From positions 2,294,001 to 2,358,000 of the forward strand of contig NZ_JANADK010000001.1 of assembly GCF_024199795.1 (NCBI RefSeq): a stretch of DNA of 64,000 nt, in the 5' to 3' direction. The notes under the pieces are model-generated. The model did no database searches, was not told the DNA's origin, and was given only the letters and a program-made list of their open reading frames with translations. Source of the stretch: Bradyrhizobium sp. CCGB01. Lineage in GTDB: Bacteria; Pseudomonadota; Alphaproteobacteria; Rhizobiales; Xanthobacteraceae. The position numbers and the translations under genes are program-made. This document shows, piece by piece, positions 45,423-53,829 of the stretch. The stretch's first letter is position 1, and each line of letters opens with the position of its first letter.

Positions 45423-48400
45423 ATGAAGCGCTTCAACCTTTCGGCCTGGGCCGTCAGTCATCCGACGCTGGTCCTGTTCCTGATGATCATACTCGGCGTC
45501 GCCGGCTTCTTCTCGTATCAGAAGCTCGGGCGAGCCGAGGATCCGTTCTTCACGGTGAAGGTGGTCAACGTCTCCGTGATCTGGCCGGGCGCGACCGCGC
45601 AGGAGATGCAGACCCAGGTCGCCGATCCCATCGAGAAGAAGATCCAGGAGCTGCCTTACTTCGAGAAGGTGCAGACTTATTCCAAGCCGGCCTTCACCGC
45701 GCTCCAGGTCACCTTCCGCGATTCCACGCCGCCGAAGGACGTGCCCTATCTCTTTTATCTCCTGCGCAAGAAGCTCGCCGACGTGCAGGGCCAGCTGCCC
45801 TCGGGGATTCTGGGACCCGTCGTCAACGACGAATTCTCCGACGTCGATTCCATCCTCTACATGATGACCGGCGACGGCGCCGACTATGCCCAGCTCAAGA
45901 AGGTCTCCGAAGGCTTCCGCCAGCGCCTGTTGAAGGTGCCGGGCGTCACCAAGGTCGACGTCTACGGCAACCAGGACGAGCGCATCTTCGTCGAATTCAG
46001 CCACGCCAAGCTCGCCACCCTCGGCATCACGCCGCAGGCGCTATTCGATTCGCTTGCCAAGCAGAACAACGTGACGCCCGCGGGCACGGTCGAGACCTCG
46101 TCGCAGCGCGTGCCGCTGCGCGTCACCGGTGCGCTCGACGGCGCCAAGGCCGTCGCCGAAACCCCGGTCGAGAGCAACGGCCGCGTGTTCCGCCTCGGCG
46201 ATATCGCCACCGTCACCCACGGCTATGTCGACCCGCCGAGCTTCATCGTGCGCCAGGAAGGCAAGGCCGCGATCGGCATCGGTGTCGTCACCGCCAAGGG
46301 CGCCAACATCCTCGATCTCGGCAAGGAGGTCGAGAAGGCCACCGCTGAGTTCATGAAGGCGGTACCGCAGGGTATCGACGTCAAGCTCATCGCCGACCAG
46401 CCCAAGGTGGTCGAGCACGCCGTCGGCGAGTTCGTGCACTCCTTCATGGAAGCGCTCGTCATCGTTCTGTTCGTGTCGTTCCTGGCACTCGGCTGGCGCA
46501 CCGGCATCGTGGTCGCGCTGTCGGTGCCGCTGGTGCTCGGCATCGTCTTCGTCGTCATGAACACGATGTCGCTCGATCTGCACCGCATCACGCTCGGCGC
46601 ACTGATCATCGCGCTCGGTCTGCTCGTGGATGATGCCATCATCGCGGTCGAGATGATGGTGGTGAAGATGGAGCAGGGCTGGGATCGCTTCCGGGCTGCG
46701 TCCTTTGCCTGGGAATCCACTGCGTTTCCGATGCTCACGGGAACGCTGGTCACGGCCGCTGGCTTCCTCCCCATCGGCTTTGCCAATTCCGCGGTCGGCG
46801 AATATGCCGGCAGCATCTTCTGGATCGTGGCGATTGCGCTGGTCGCGTCGTGGTTCGTGGCGGTGATCTTCACGCCCTATATCGGCGTCATGCTGCTGCC
46901 CAACATCAAGGTGCATCACAATCACGATCCGCACGCGGTCTACGAGACCCGCATGTACCGCGGCCTGCGCGCCATCGTGCAATGGTGCGTCAATCACCGC
47001 ATTACCGTGGTGGCCGCGACGGTCGGCGTCTTCATCGCCTCGATCGTCGGCTTCGGCCATGTCCAGCAGCAGTTCTTCCCACTGTCGGAGCGGCCCGAGC
47101 TGTTCCTCCAGCTCCGTCTGCCCGAGGGTACGGCCTTCAACGTCACCGAGAAGGCCGTCAAGAAGGCCGAGACGCTGCTCAAGGACGACAAGGACATCGA
47201 GACCTATACGTCCTATGTCGGCCAGGGCTCGCCGCGCTTCTGGCTCGGCCTCAACCCGCAGCTTCCCAACGAGGCCTTTGCCGAGATCGTCATCGTCGCC
47301 AAGGGCGTCGAGGCCCGCGAGCGCATCAAGGCCAAGATCGAGAATGCGGCTGCCGAGGGCATGCTGACCGAGGCGCGCGTGCGCGTCGACCGTTTCAATT
47401 TCGGTCCTCCGGTCGGCTTCCCCGTCCAGTTCCGCGTGATCGGCCCCGACGCCAACAAGGTGCGCGAGATCGCCTACCAGGTCCGCGACGTCATGCGGCA
47501 GAACAAGAGCGTCAAGGACGTCCAGCTCGACTGGAACGAGCAGTCGCCCTATCTCAAGCTCGTCGTCGACCAGGATCGTGCCCGCGCCATGGGCCTGACC
47601 CCGCAGGACGTCTCGCAGGCGCTGTCGATGCTGATCTCGGGCGCGCAGGTCACGACCATCCGCGACGGCATCGAGAAGGTGGCCGTGGTCGCCCGTGCGA
47701 TCCCGTCCGAACGCCTCGATCTCGGCGGCGTCGGTGATCTCACCATCACCTCGCGCAACGGCGTGGCCGTGCCGCTGCAGCAGATCGCCAAGATCGAATA
47801 TGCCCACGAGGAGCCGATCATGTGGCGGCGTAACCGCGACATGGCGATCACCGTGCGCTCCGACGTGGTCGACGGCGTACAGGCGCCCGACGTCACCAGC
47901 CAGATCACGCCGAAGCTGAAGGCGATCAAGGACCACCTCGAGCCGGCCTACCGGATTGAGCCGGGCGGGGCGTTCGAGGAATCCGCCAAGGGCAACGCCT
48001 CGATCTTCATCCTCTTCCCGCTGATGGTCATGGTGATGCTGACGCTGCTGATGTTCCAGCTGCAGAGCTTCTCGCGCCTGATCCTGGTGTTCCTGACCGC
48101 GCCGCTCGGCATCGTCGGCGCCTCCTTCGGGCTCAACGTCGCCAACGCCCCGTTCGGCTTCGTGGCGCTGCTCGGCCTGATCGCGCTCGCCGGCATGATC
48201 ATGCGCAACACGGTCATCCTGGTCGACCAGATCGAGACCGACGTCTCGCATGGCCTGACCCGCCGAGAGGCGATTGTGGAGGCCACCGTCCGCCGCGCCC
48301 GTCCGGTGGTGCTGACGGCGCTCGCCGCGATCCTTGCCATGATCCCGCTGTCGCGCTCGGCGTTCTGGGGCCCGATGGCGATCACCATCATGGGCGGCCT

Positions 48401-48560
48401 GTTCGTCGCGACCTTCCTCACGCTCTTGTATCTGCCGGGCCTGTACGCCCTGTGGTTCAGGAAGAGCCTGGATGAGGCCGGTTCTGCCGAACAACCTACC
48501 GCGCCGCAGCATGGGAGCGATGAGCATTCAGCAATTCCGCTTGCTGAGGCGGCTGAATAA
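45423..48560 (+). CDS. RND multidrug efflux pump, inner-membrane permease
   Basis: 1045 residues, the full HAE-type length, with a first helix VSHPTLVLFLMIILGVAG-like, two large periplasmic loops and twelve helices. The proton-relay Asp pair is in GLLVDDAIIAVEMM (TM4). In the TM10 position where AcrB has Lys, this protein reads GMIMRNTVILVDQ, with Arg, as in many non-enterobacterial homologues. It exports drugs or toxic organics with proton influx. The adaptor precedes it and a TetR gene follows. The 179 bases before it contain a fragment of a repeat. Confidence 0.95.
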   Translation: MKRFNLSAWAVSHPTLVLFLMIILGVAGFFSYQKLGRAEDPFFTVKVVNVSVIWPGATAQEMQTQVADPIEKKIQELPYFEKVQTYSKPAFTALQVTFRDSTPPKDVPYLFYLLRKKLADVQGQLPSGILGPVVNDEFSDVDSILYMMTGDGADYAQLKKVSEGFRQRLLKVPGVTKVDVYGNQDERIFVEFSHAKLATLGITPQALFDSLAKQNNVTPAGTVETSSQRVPLRVTGALDGAKAVAETPVESNGRVFRLGDIATVTHGYVDPPSFIVRQEGKAAIGIGVVTAKGANILDLGKEVEKATAEFMKAVPQGIDVKLIADQPKVVEHAVGEFVHSFMEALVIVLFVSFLALGWRTGIVVALSVPLVLGIVFVVMNTMSLDLHRITLGALIIALGLLVDDAIIAVEMMVVKMEQGWDRFRAASFAWESTAFPMLTGTLVTAAGFLPIGFANSAVGEYAGSIFWIVAIALVASWFVAVIFTPYIGVMLLPNIKVHHNHDPHAVYETRMYRGLRAIVQWCVNHRITVVAATVGVFIASIVGFGHVQQQFFPLSERPELFLQLRLPEGTAFNVTEKAVKKAETLLKDDKDIETYTSYVGQGSPRFWLGLNPQLPNEAFAEIVIVAKGVEARERIKAKIENAAAEGMLTEARVRVDRFNFGPPVGFPVQFRVIGPDANKVREIAYQVRDVMRQNKSVKDVQLDWNEQSPYLKLVVDQDRARAMGLTPQDVSQALSMLISGAQVTTIRDGIEKVAVVARAIPSERLDLGGVGDLTITSRNGVAVPLQQIAKIEYAHEEPIMWRRNRDMAITVRSDVVDGVQAPDVTSQITPKLKAIKDHLEPAYRIEPGGAFEESAKGNASIFILFPLMVMVMLTLLMFQLQSFSRLILVFLTAPLGIVGASFGLNVANAPFGFVALLGLIALAGMIMRNTVILVDQIETDVSHGLTRREAIVEATVRRARPVVLTALAAILAMIPLSRSAFWGPMAITIMGGLFVATFLTLLYLPGLYALWFRKSLDEAGSAEQPTAPQHGSDEHSAIPLAEAAE

Positions 48561-48594
48561 GTGAGAAGTAGTGCGGATTGACGAGTCCTGACAG

Positions 48595-49194
48595 ATGACA
48601 CTGGTTGCGGAACATATCGAAGGCGACACCCGGGATCGTATTCTCGAGGTGGCCGAGCGGCTGTTCCGCCAGATCGGCTACCAGAAGACCACGGTCGGGG
48701 ACATCGCCAAGGAGCTCAGGATGAGCCCGGCCAATGTCTATCGCTTCTTCGAATCGAAGAAGGCGATCCATCAGTCGGTGGCGCGGGCCTTGATGGGCGA
48801 GGTCGAGCTGGAGGCGCAGCGGATCGTGGCGCGGCCCGGCCCGGTCCTTCCGCGCTTCCGCGAGCTGCTCACCACCATCCACCGCATGAACACCGAGCGC
48901 TATGTCGGCGACAACAAGTTGCATGAGATGGTCGCGATCGCGATGGAGGAGGACTGGGACGTCTGCGTCGCCCATATGGAGTGCATTGCCGGGGTGATCG
49001 GCCAGGTGATCGCGCAAGGGGTGGCCTCCGGCGAGTTCGAGGCGCCCGATTTGCAGCTGGCCTCGCTGTGCGCCTGCACCGCGATGATTCGCTTCTTCCA
49101 CCCCCAGATGATCGCCCAGTGCGCCACCAAGCCGGGCCCGACCATCGATCAGATGATCGATTTCGTCATCGCGGGTCTGTCGCCGCGCCACTGA
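48595..49194 (+). CDS. TetR-family regulator of the RND operon
   Basis: 199 residues. The helix-turn-helix is QKTTVGDIAKELRMSPANVY and RFFESKKAIHQ (about residues 25-55). The gene follows the pump by 35 bases on the same strand, a common layout for the local repressor of an efflux operon, and it would be co-expressed with its targets. The ligand is unknown. The C-terminal part includes several Cys and Met, typical of hydrophobic ligand pockets. Confidence 0.9.
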   Translation: MTLVAEHIEGDTRDRILEVAERLFRQIGYQKTTVGDIAKELRMSPANVYRFFESKKAIHQSVARALMGEVELEAQRIVARPGPVLPRFRELLTTIHRMNTERYVGDNKLHEMVAIAMEEDWDVCVAHMECIAGVIGQVIAQGVASGEFEAPDLQLASLCACTAMIRFFHPQMIAQCATKPGPTIDQMIDFVIAGLSPRH

Positions 49195-49230
49195 CGGAGC
49201 GGGAAGTTTCCTCCTATAAGCTGCTCCACC

Positions 49231-49331
49231 GTCATTCCGGGGCGGTCCGCAGGACCGAACCCGGAATCTCGAGATTCTCAGGTGCGCAAGTGCGCACCAT
49301 AGTTCGATGCTTCGCATCGCCCCGGAATGAC
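49231..49331. repeat. Dispersed palindromic repeat, family B, copy 2
   Basis: GTCATTCCGGGGC, a GGTCCGCAGGACC hairpin, inner stem GGTGCGCAAGTGCGCACC and a closing GCCCCGGAATGAC. The closing arm contains an ATG at 49327 that opens the next gene's frame. It fills most of the gap between tetR and the flavin reductase gene. Confidence 0.87.
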
Positions 49332-49350
49332 GGAAACGGAGAAGCAGCGC

Positions 49351-49974
49351 GTGACCGACAAAGACCTCTACTTCTACGAGCCCTCCAAGGGCCACGGCCT
49401 CAAGCACGATCCCTTCAACGCCATCATCGCGCCGCGGCCGATCGGCTGGATTTCGTCGCGTGACACCAAGGGCCACGTCAACCTCGCGCCCTACAGCTTC
49501 TTCAACGCGTTCTGCTACGTGCCCCCGATCATCGGCTTCTCCTCCACCAACTGGAAGGACTCGGTCGAGAACATCAAGCAGACCGGCGAGTTCGTCTGGA
49601 ATCTCACCACAATGGACCTCGCCAAACACATGAACGCGACCGCCGCGCATGTCGGCCCCGAGGTCGACGAGTTCGAGATCGCTGGGCTCACCGCCGTGCC
49701 CGGCAAGCTCGTCAACGTGCCGCGCGTGGCTGAGAGCCCCGTCGCCTTCGAATGCAAGGTGTCCGACATCGTCCGCCTCAAGGGCGCCGACGGCAAGGAG
49801 GCCGACGCCTGGCTGACGCTCGGCGAGGTCGTGGCCGTCCACATCGACAAGGCCATGATCAAGGACGGCGTCTACCAGACCGCCGCCGCCCGGCCGATCG
49901 TCCGCGCCGGCCGCCGCGGCGATTATTTCGAGATCAAGCCGGAAAACATGTTCGAGATGGTCCGGCCGGATTAG
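49351..49974 (+). CDS. Flavin reductase-like FMN-binding split-barrel protein
   Basis: 207 residues. The FMN-binding pattern is DPFNAIIAPRPIGWISSRD, then NLAPYSFFNAFCYVPPI and IGFSS, as in the flavoredoxin/DIM6 family. It would reduce or bind FMN for a partner oxygenase or serve in redox transfer. GTG at 49351 has GGAG nine bases upstream and is preferred; the ATG at 49327 lies inside a repeat element. Cytoplasmic; partner unknown. Confidence 0.85.
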   Translation: MTDKDLYFYEPSKGHGLKHDPFNAIIAPRPIGWISSRDTKGHVNLAPYSFFNAFCYVPPIIGFSSTNWKDSVENIKQTGEFVWNLTTMDLAKHMNATAAHVGPEVDEFEIAGLTAVPGKLVNVPRVAESPVAFECKVSDIVRLKGADGKEADAWLTLGEVVAVHIDKAMIKDGVYQTAAARPIVRAGRRGDYFEIKPENMFEMVRPD

Positions 49975-49983
49975 GCCGGCCCT

Positions 49984-50105
49984 GTAGCCCGGATGGAGCC
50001 AACGGGGTCGGCGCGAAGCGCCGCCCGATGACAGGCTCCGCGAAATCCGGGTCATTCTTTCCAGTCGCACCGGCCCCGGATTGCGCTCCGCTCCATCCGG
50101 GCTAC
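49984..50105. repeat. GTAGCCCGGATGGAG inverted repeat, family D
   Basis: Perfect 15-base arms, GTAGCCCGGATGGAG at 49984-49998 and CTCCATCCGGGCTAC at 50091-50105, with GGCGCGAAGCGCC and further short stems between. It ends about 170 bases before fadE. This type of element is common between genes in related genomes. Confidence 0.9.
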
Positions 50106-50276
50106 GGTCTTCCCAACGCTTCCCCCTCCCGGAACTGCCACCACGCCCCGGCCGTTATGGCCCCTGGGCGGCCGCCCGGCCGCGTCAATTCGCATCATTT
50201 CGCGGGCGAAGTGTTCACCTCCGCCGGCCACTTTCCGCTAAAATGCCCGATAACGCGCCGATGCACGAGGTCAGCC

Positions 50277-52544
50277 ATGAGCTTCCGCCGCGACACCCTG
50301 ACAAAGCCGATCTTCTCCTGGGCGCGCGGCGTGCTGCCGGCGATGTCCGACACCGAGCGCGAGGCGCTGGAGGCGGGCGACGTCTGGTGGGACGCCGATC
50401 TCTTCACGGGCAATCCCGACTGGTCGAAATTGCTCGGCATTCCGCCGGCTAAATTGACCCACGAGGAGCAGGCCTTCCTCAACGGCCCCGTCGATGAGCT
50501 CTGCGCCATGCTCGACGAGTGGAAGATCTTCTGGGAATGGCGCGACCTGCCGCCGGATGTCTGGCACTTCGTCAAGCGCGAAAAGTTCTTCGGCATGATC
50601 ATTCCGAAGGAGTTCGGTGGCCTCGGCTTCTCGCCGTACGCGCATTCGGAAGTCGTGCGCAAGATCTCGACCCGCTCGATCGCCGCTGCGGTCACTGTGA
50701 TGGTGCCGAACTCGCTCGGTCCCGGCGAGCTCCTGATGCACTTCGGCACGAAAGGGCAGCGTGAGCGCTGGCTGCCGCGTCTTGCCGATGGCCGCGACGT
50801 TCCCTGCTTCGGTCTCACCAGCCCGGAAGCCGGCTCCGATGCCGCCTCGATGGTCGACACCGGCATCATCTGCAAGGGCGAGTTCGAGGGCCGCGAGGTC
50901 ACAGGCCTCAGGCTCAACTGGCACAAGCGCTACATCACGCTCGGTCCGGTCGCGACGCTGCTCGGTCTCGCCTTCAAGGCCTACGATCCCGATCATCTCG
51001 TCGGCGACCAGAAGGACCTCGGCATCACCGTGGCGCTGATCCCGACCAATCTGCCGGGCGTCGAGATCGGCCATCGCCATCTGCCGTCGATGCAGGTCTT
51101 CCAGAACGGTCCGAACCGGGGCCGCGACGTCTTCATCCCGCTCGACTATGTCATCGGCGGCAAGGAGCGGCTGGGGCAGGGCTGGAAGATGCTGATGACC
51201 GCGCTTGCGGCCGGCCGCGGCATCTCGCTGCCGTCGCTGTCGGCGGCGGGCGCCGCCTACGCCGCGCGCACCACCGGCGCCTATGCCCGCATCCGCGAGC
51301 AGTTCGGCATTTCCATCTCCAAGTTCGAGGGCGTCGAGGAGCCGCTCGCGCGCATCGTCGCGACCGCCTATCAGCTCGACGCGGCGCGCCGGCTGACCTG
51401 CGCGGCGCTGAATGCCGGCGTCCATCCCGCCGTCATCTCCGGCATCATGAAGCTGCATGCGACCGAGCGGATGCGCACCGCAGTCGACGACGCCATGGAC
51501 ATCCATGGCGGCAAGGCCGTGATCGACGGTCCGCAAAACTATCTCGGCAATCTCCACCGCGCCGTGCCCGTGGGCATCACGGTCGAGGGCGCCAACATCC
51601 TGACACGCAATCTCATCGTGTTTGGGCAGGGCGCGATCCGCGCGCATCCCTTTCTGCTCGACGAGATGAATGCGCTGGCTGACACAGACCGCGAACGCGG
51701 GCTCGCCGCGTTCGACAAGGCATTCTGGAAGCATGTCGGCCACAGCTTCAATACGTTGCTCCGCGCCTTCGGCCGGAGCTGGACCTTCGGCGCCTTCGCG
51801 CTTGCGCCTGATGCGGGCGACGCCACGCCATTCTATCGCCAGCTCGCGCGTTACTCCGCGGCGTTCGCGCTCTGCGCCGACATGGCGCTGCTCACGCTCG
51901 GCGGTGCGCTGAAGCGCAAGGAGATGCTGTCGGCCCGCTTTGGCGATATCCTCTCCGAACTGTACTTGCTCTCGGCCGCGCTCAAACGCTGGCAGGACGA
52001 GGGCCGCCAGAAGGAGGACTTTGCGGCGCTGGAATGGTGCATGGCGACCGGCTTCAGGACCATCGAGACCCGGCTTGCGGAAATCCTCGCCAATTTGCCC
52101 AACCGCTTTGTCGCACTCATCCTCAAGCTCGTGGTGCAACCCTTCGGCGCCCGCGTGCTCGGCCCCTCCGACCGTGTCGTGCACCAATGCGCTGGCATCG
52201 TGCTGGAGCCTTCGGCCGCGCGCGAGCGCCTCACGCCGGATCTGGCCCATGTCGACGATGACGGCGGCTTTGCCCGGCTCGAGCGCGCGTTCAAGCTGGT
52301 CGCAGGCACCGATGCCATCGCCAAGCGCATGCGCGCGGCGCATATGAGCGACTGGAAGGACGCGGTGGCCAAGGGCGTGATCACGCAGGCCGAGGGCGAG
52401 CAGCTCGCGGCGGCCCGCGAAGCCGTCACAAAAGTGATCGAGGTCGACGATTTTGCGCCGGAGGCGCTGTCGCCGATTTACAGGAAAACCGGCGACGTGC
52501 ATCAGTTCTTCCAGGAACTCGGTGAACAGAGGGCGGCGAGCTGA
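50277..52544 (+). CDS. fadE: Acyl-CoA dehydrogenase, FadE type
   Basis: 755 residues. A central acyl-CoA dehydrogenase domain (EFGGLGFSPYAHSEVVRKIS, FGLTSPEAGSDAASM, GRGISLPSLS, IHGGKAVIDGPQNY) and a C-terminal domain with the FadE-type tail (DUF1974-like, from about residue 480). It catalyses the first step of beta-oxidation, acyl-CoA to 2-enoyl-CoA, with FAD. GAGG six bases before the ATG at 50277 sets the start. Its stop overlaps the thiolase start (TGATGG), so the genes are coupled. Confidence 0.93.
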   Translation: MSFRRDTLTKPIFSWARGVLPAMSDTEREALEAGDVWWDADLFTGNPDWSKLLGIPPAKLTHEEQAFLNGPVDELCAMLDEWKIFWEWRDLPPDVWHFVKREKFFGMIIPKEFGGLGFSPYAHSEVVRKISTRSIAAAVTVMVPNSLGPGELLMHFGTKGQRERWLPRLADGRDVPCFGLTSPEAGSDAASMVDTGIICKGEFEGREVTGLRLNWHKRYITLGPVATLLGLAFKAYDPDHLVGDQKDLGITVALIPTNLPGVEIGHRHLPSMQVFQNGPNRGRDVFIPLDYVIGGKERLGQGWKMLMTALAAGRGISLPSLSAAGAAYAARTTGAYARIREQFGISISKFEGVEEPLARIVATAYQLDAARRLTCAALNAGVHPAVISGIMKLHATERMRTAVDDAMDIHGGKAVIDGPQNYLGNLHRAVPVGITVEGANILTRNLIVFGQGAIRAHPFLLDEMNALADTDRERGLAAFDKAFWKHVGHSFNTLLRAFGRSWTFGAFALAPDAGDATPFYRQLARYSAAFALCADMALLTLGGALKRKEMLSARFGDILSELYLLSAALKRWQDEGRQKEDFAALEWCMATGFRTIETRLAEILANLPNRFVALILKLVVQPFGARVLGPSDRVVHQCAGIVLEPSAARERLTPDLAHVDDDGGFARLERAFKLVAGTDAIAKRMRAAHMSDWKDAVAKGVITQAEGEQLAAAREAVTKVIEVDDFAPEALSPIYRKTGDVHQFFQELGEQRAAS

Positions 52545-53827
52545 TGGCACGACCGGTTTTCATCGTCGACGGCAGCCGGACGCCGTTTCTAAAAGCGCGC
52601 TCGGGGCCGGGGCCGTTCACGCCGGTCGACCTTGCCGTGCAATGCGGCCGGCCGCTGCTGGCGCGCCAGCCGTTTGCAGCAACTGATTTCGACCAGGTCA
52701 TCCTCGGCTGCGTCAACGTGATCGCGGACGAGATGAATCCGGCCCGCGTCGCGGCGCTCCGGCTCGGCATGGGCGAGGACATGGTCGCCTTCACCGTGCA
52801 GATCAATTGCGGCTCCGGCATGCAGTCGATCGACACGGCCTATCGCTACATCCGCGAGGGCCACGCCAACATGGTCCTCGCCGGCGGCACCGAGGCGCTG
52901 AGCCACGCCCCGCTGGTCTGGCCGAATTCCGGGGTGCGCTGGTTCGCCGGCCTTGCCACCGCCAAGGGCGTGGCCGCGAAGCTCGCTGCAGCCTTCAGGC
53001 TGCGTCCGCATGATCTCAAGCCGATCATCGGGCTCGAGCGCGGGCTGACCGATCCCATCACCGAGCTGAACATGGGCCAGACCGCCGAGGTCGTCGGCCA
53101 TCTCTTCGGCATCACCCGCGCGCAGTCCGATGCCTATGCCGCCGAAAGCCATCGCCGGCTCGCACATGCGCAAGGCGCGGGCTTTCTCAAGGGCGAGGTC
53201 GAGACGGCGTTCTCCCGCGACGGAAAATTCTTCGACCGTGACGATGGAGTCCGCCCGGACTCGACGGCCGAGACGCTGGCAAAGCTCCGGCCGGTGTTCG
53301 AACGCCCCTGGGGCCAGGTCACCGCCGGCAATTCCTCGCAGATCACCGACGGCGCCTCCTGGGTGATCCTCGCCTCCGACGAGGCCGTGGCCAAGCACAG
53401 GCTGACGCCGAAGGCCGTCATCGTCGACAGCAACTGGGCCGCGCTCGATCCTGCTATCATGGGGCTCGGTCCGGTGATGTCGGCGACGCCGCTGCTCCAG
53501 CGCAACGACCTCACCATCCAGGACGTCGAGACCTGGGAGCTGAACGAGGCCTTTGCCACGCAGGTGCTCGGCTGTCTCGCCGCCTGGAACGACGACAAGT
53601 TCTGCCGCGAGATTTTGGGCCTCGACGGCGCGGCCGGAGAGATCGATCGCGAGAAGCTCAATGTCGACGGTGGCGCGATCTCGCTTGGCCATCCCGTCGG
53701 CACCTCCGGTAACCGCATCGTGCTGCATCTCGTCAACGCGATGAAGCGGCTCGGCACACGACGCGGAATTGCGACCGAGTGCATCGGCGGCGGGCTCGGC
53801 GGCGCCATGCTGATCGAGGCGGTGTGA
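52544..53827 (+). CDS. fadI: Acetyl-CoA C-acyltransferase (thiolase)
   Basis: 427 residues. The nucleophile Cys lies in INCGSGMQSID, the acid/base residues in WELNEAFATQ, GGAISLGHPVGTSGNR and ECIGGGLGGAM. It cleaves 3-ketoacyl-CoA to acetyl-CoA plus a shortened acyl-CoA, the last step of the beta-oxidation spiral. It overlaps fadE and lies two bases before the next gene. The FadI versus FadA assignment follows from operon order rather than a tested specificity. Confidence 0.93.
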   Translation: MARPVFIVDGSRTPFLKARSGPGPFTPVDLAVQCGRPLLARQPFAATDFDQVILGCVNVIADEMNPARVAALRLGMGEDMVAFTVQINCGSGMQSIDTAYRYIREGHANMVLAGGTEALSHAPLVWPNSGVRWFAGLATAKGVAAKLAAAFRLRPHDLKPIIGLERGLTDPITELNMGQTAEVVGHLFGITRAQSDAYAAESHRRLAHAQGAGFLKGEVETAFSRDGKFFDRDDGVRPDSTAETLAKLRPVFERPWGQVTAGNSSQITDGASWVILASDEAVAKHRLTPKAVIVDSNWAALDPAIMGLGPVMSATPLLQRNDLTIQDVETWELNEAFATQVLGCLAAWNDDKFCREILGLDGAAGEIDREKLNVDGGAISLGHPVGTSGNRIVLHLVNAMKRLGTRRGIATECIGGGLGGAMLIEAV

Positions 53828-53829
53828 CC

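Noticed and set aside
46041..48527. 828-residue minus-strand frame opposite the RND pump
   Set aside because: Shadow of a well-defined 1045-residue pump; no own motif, start site or signal.
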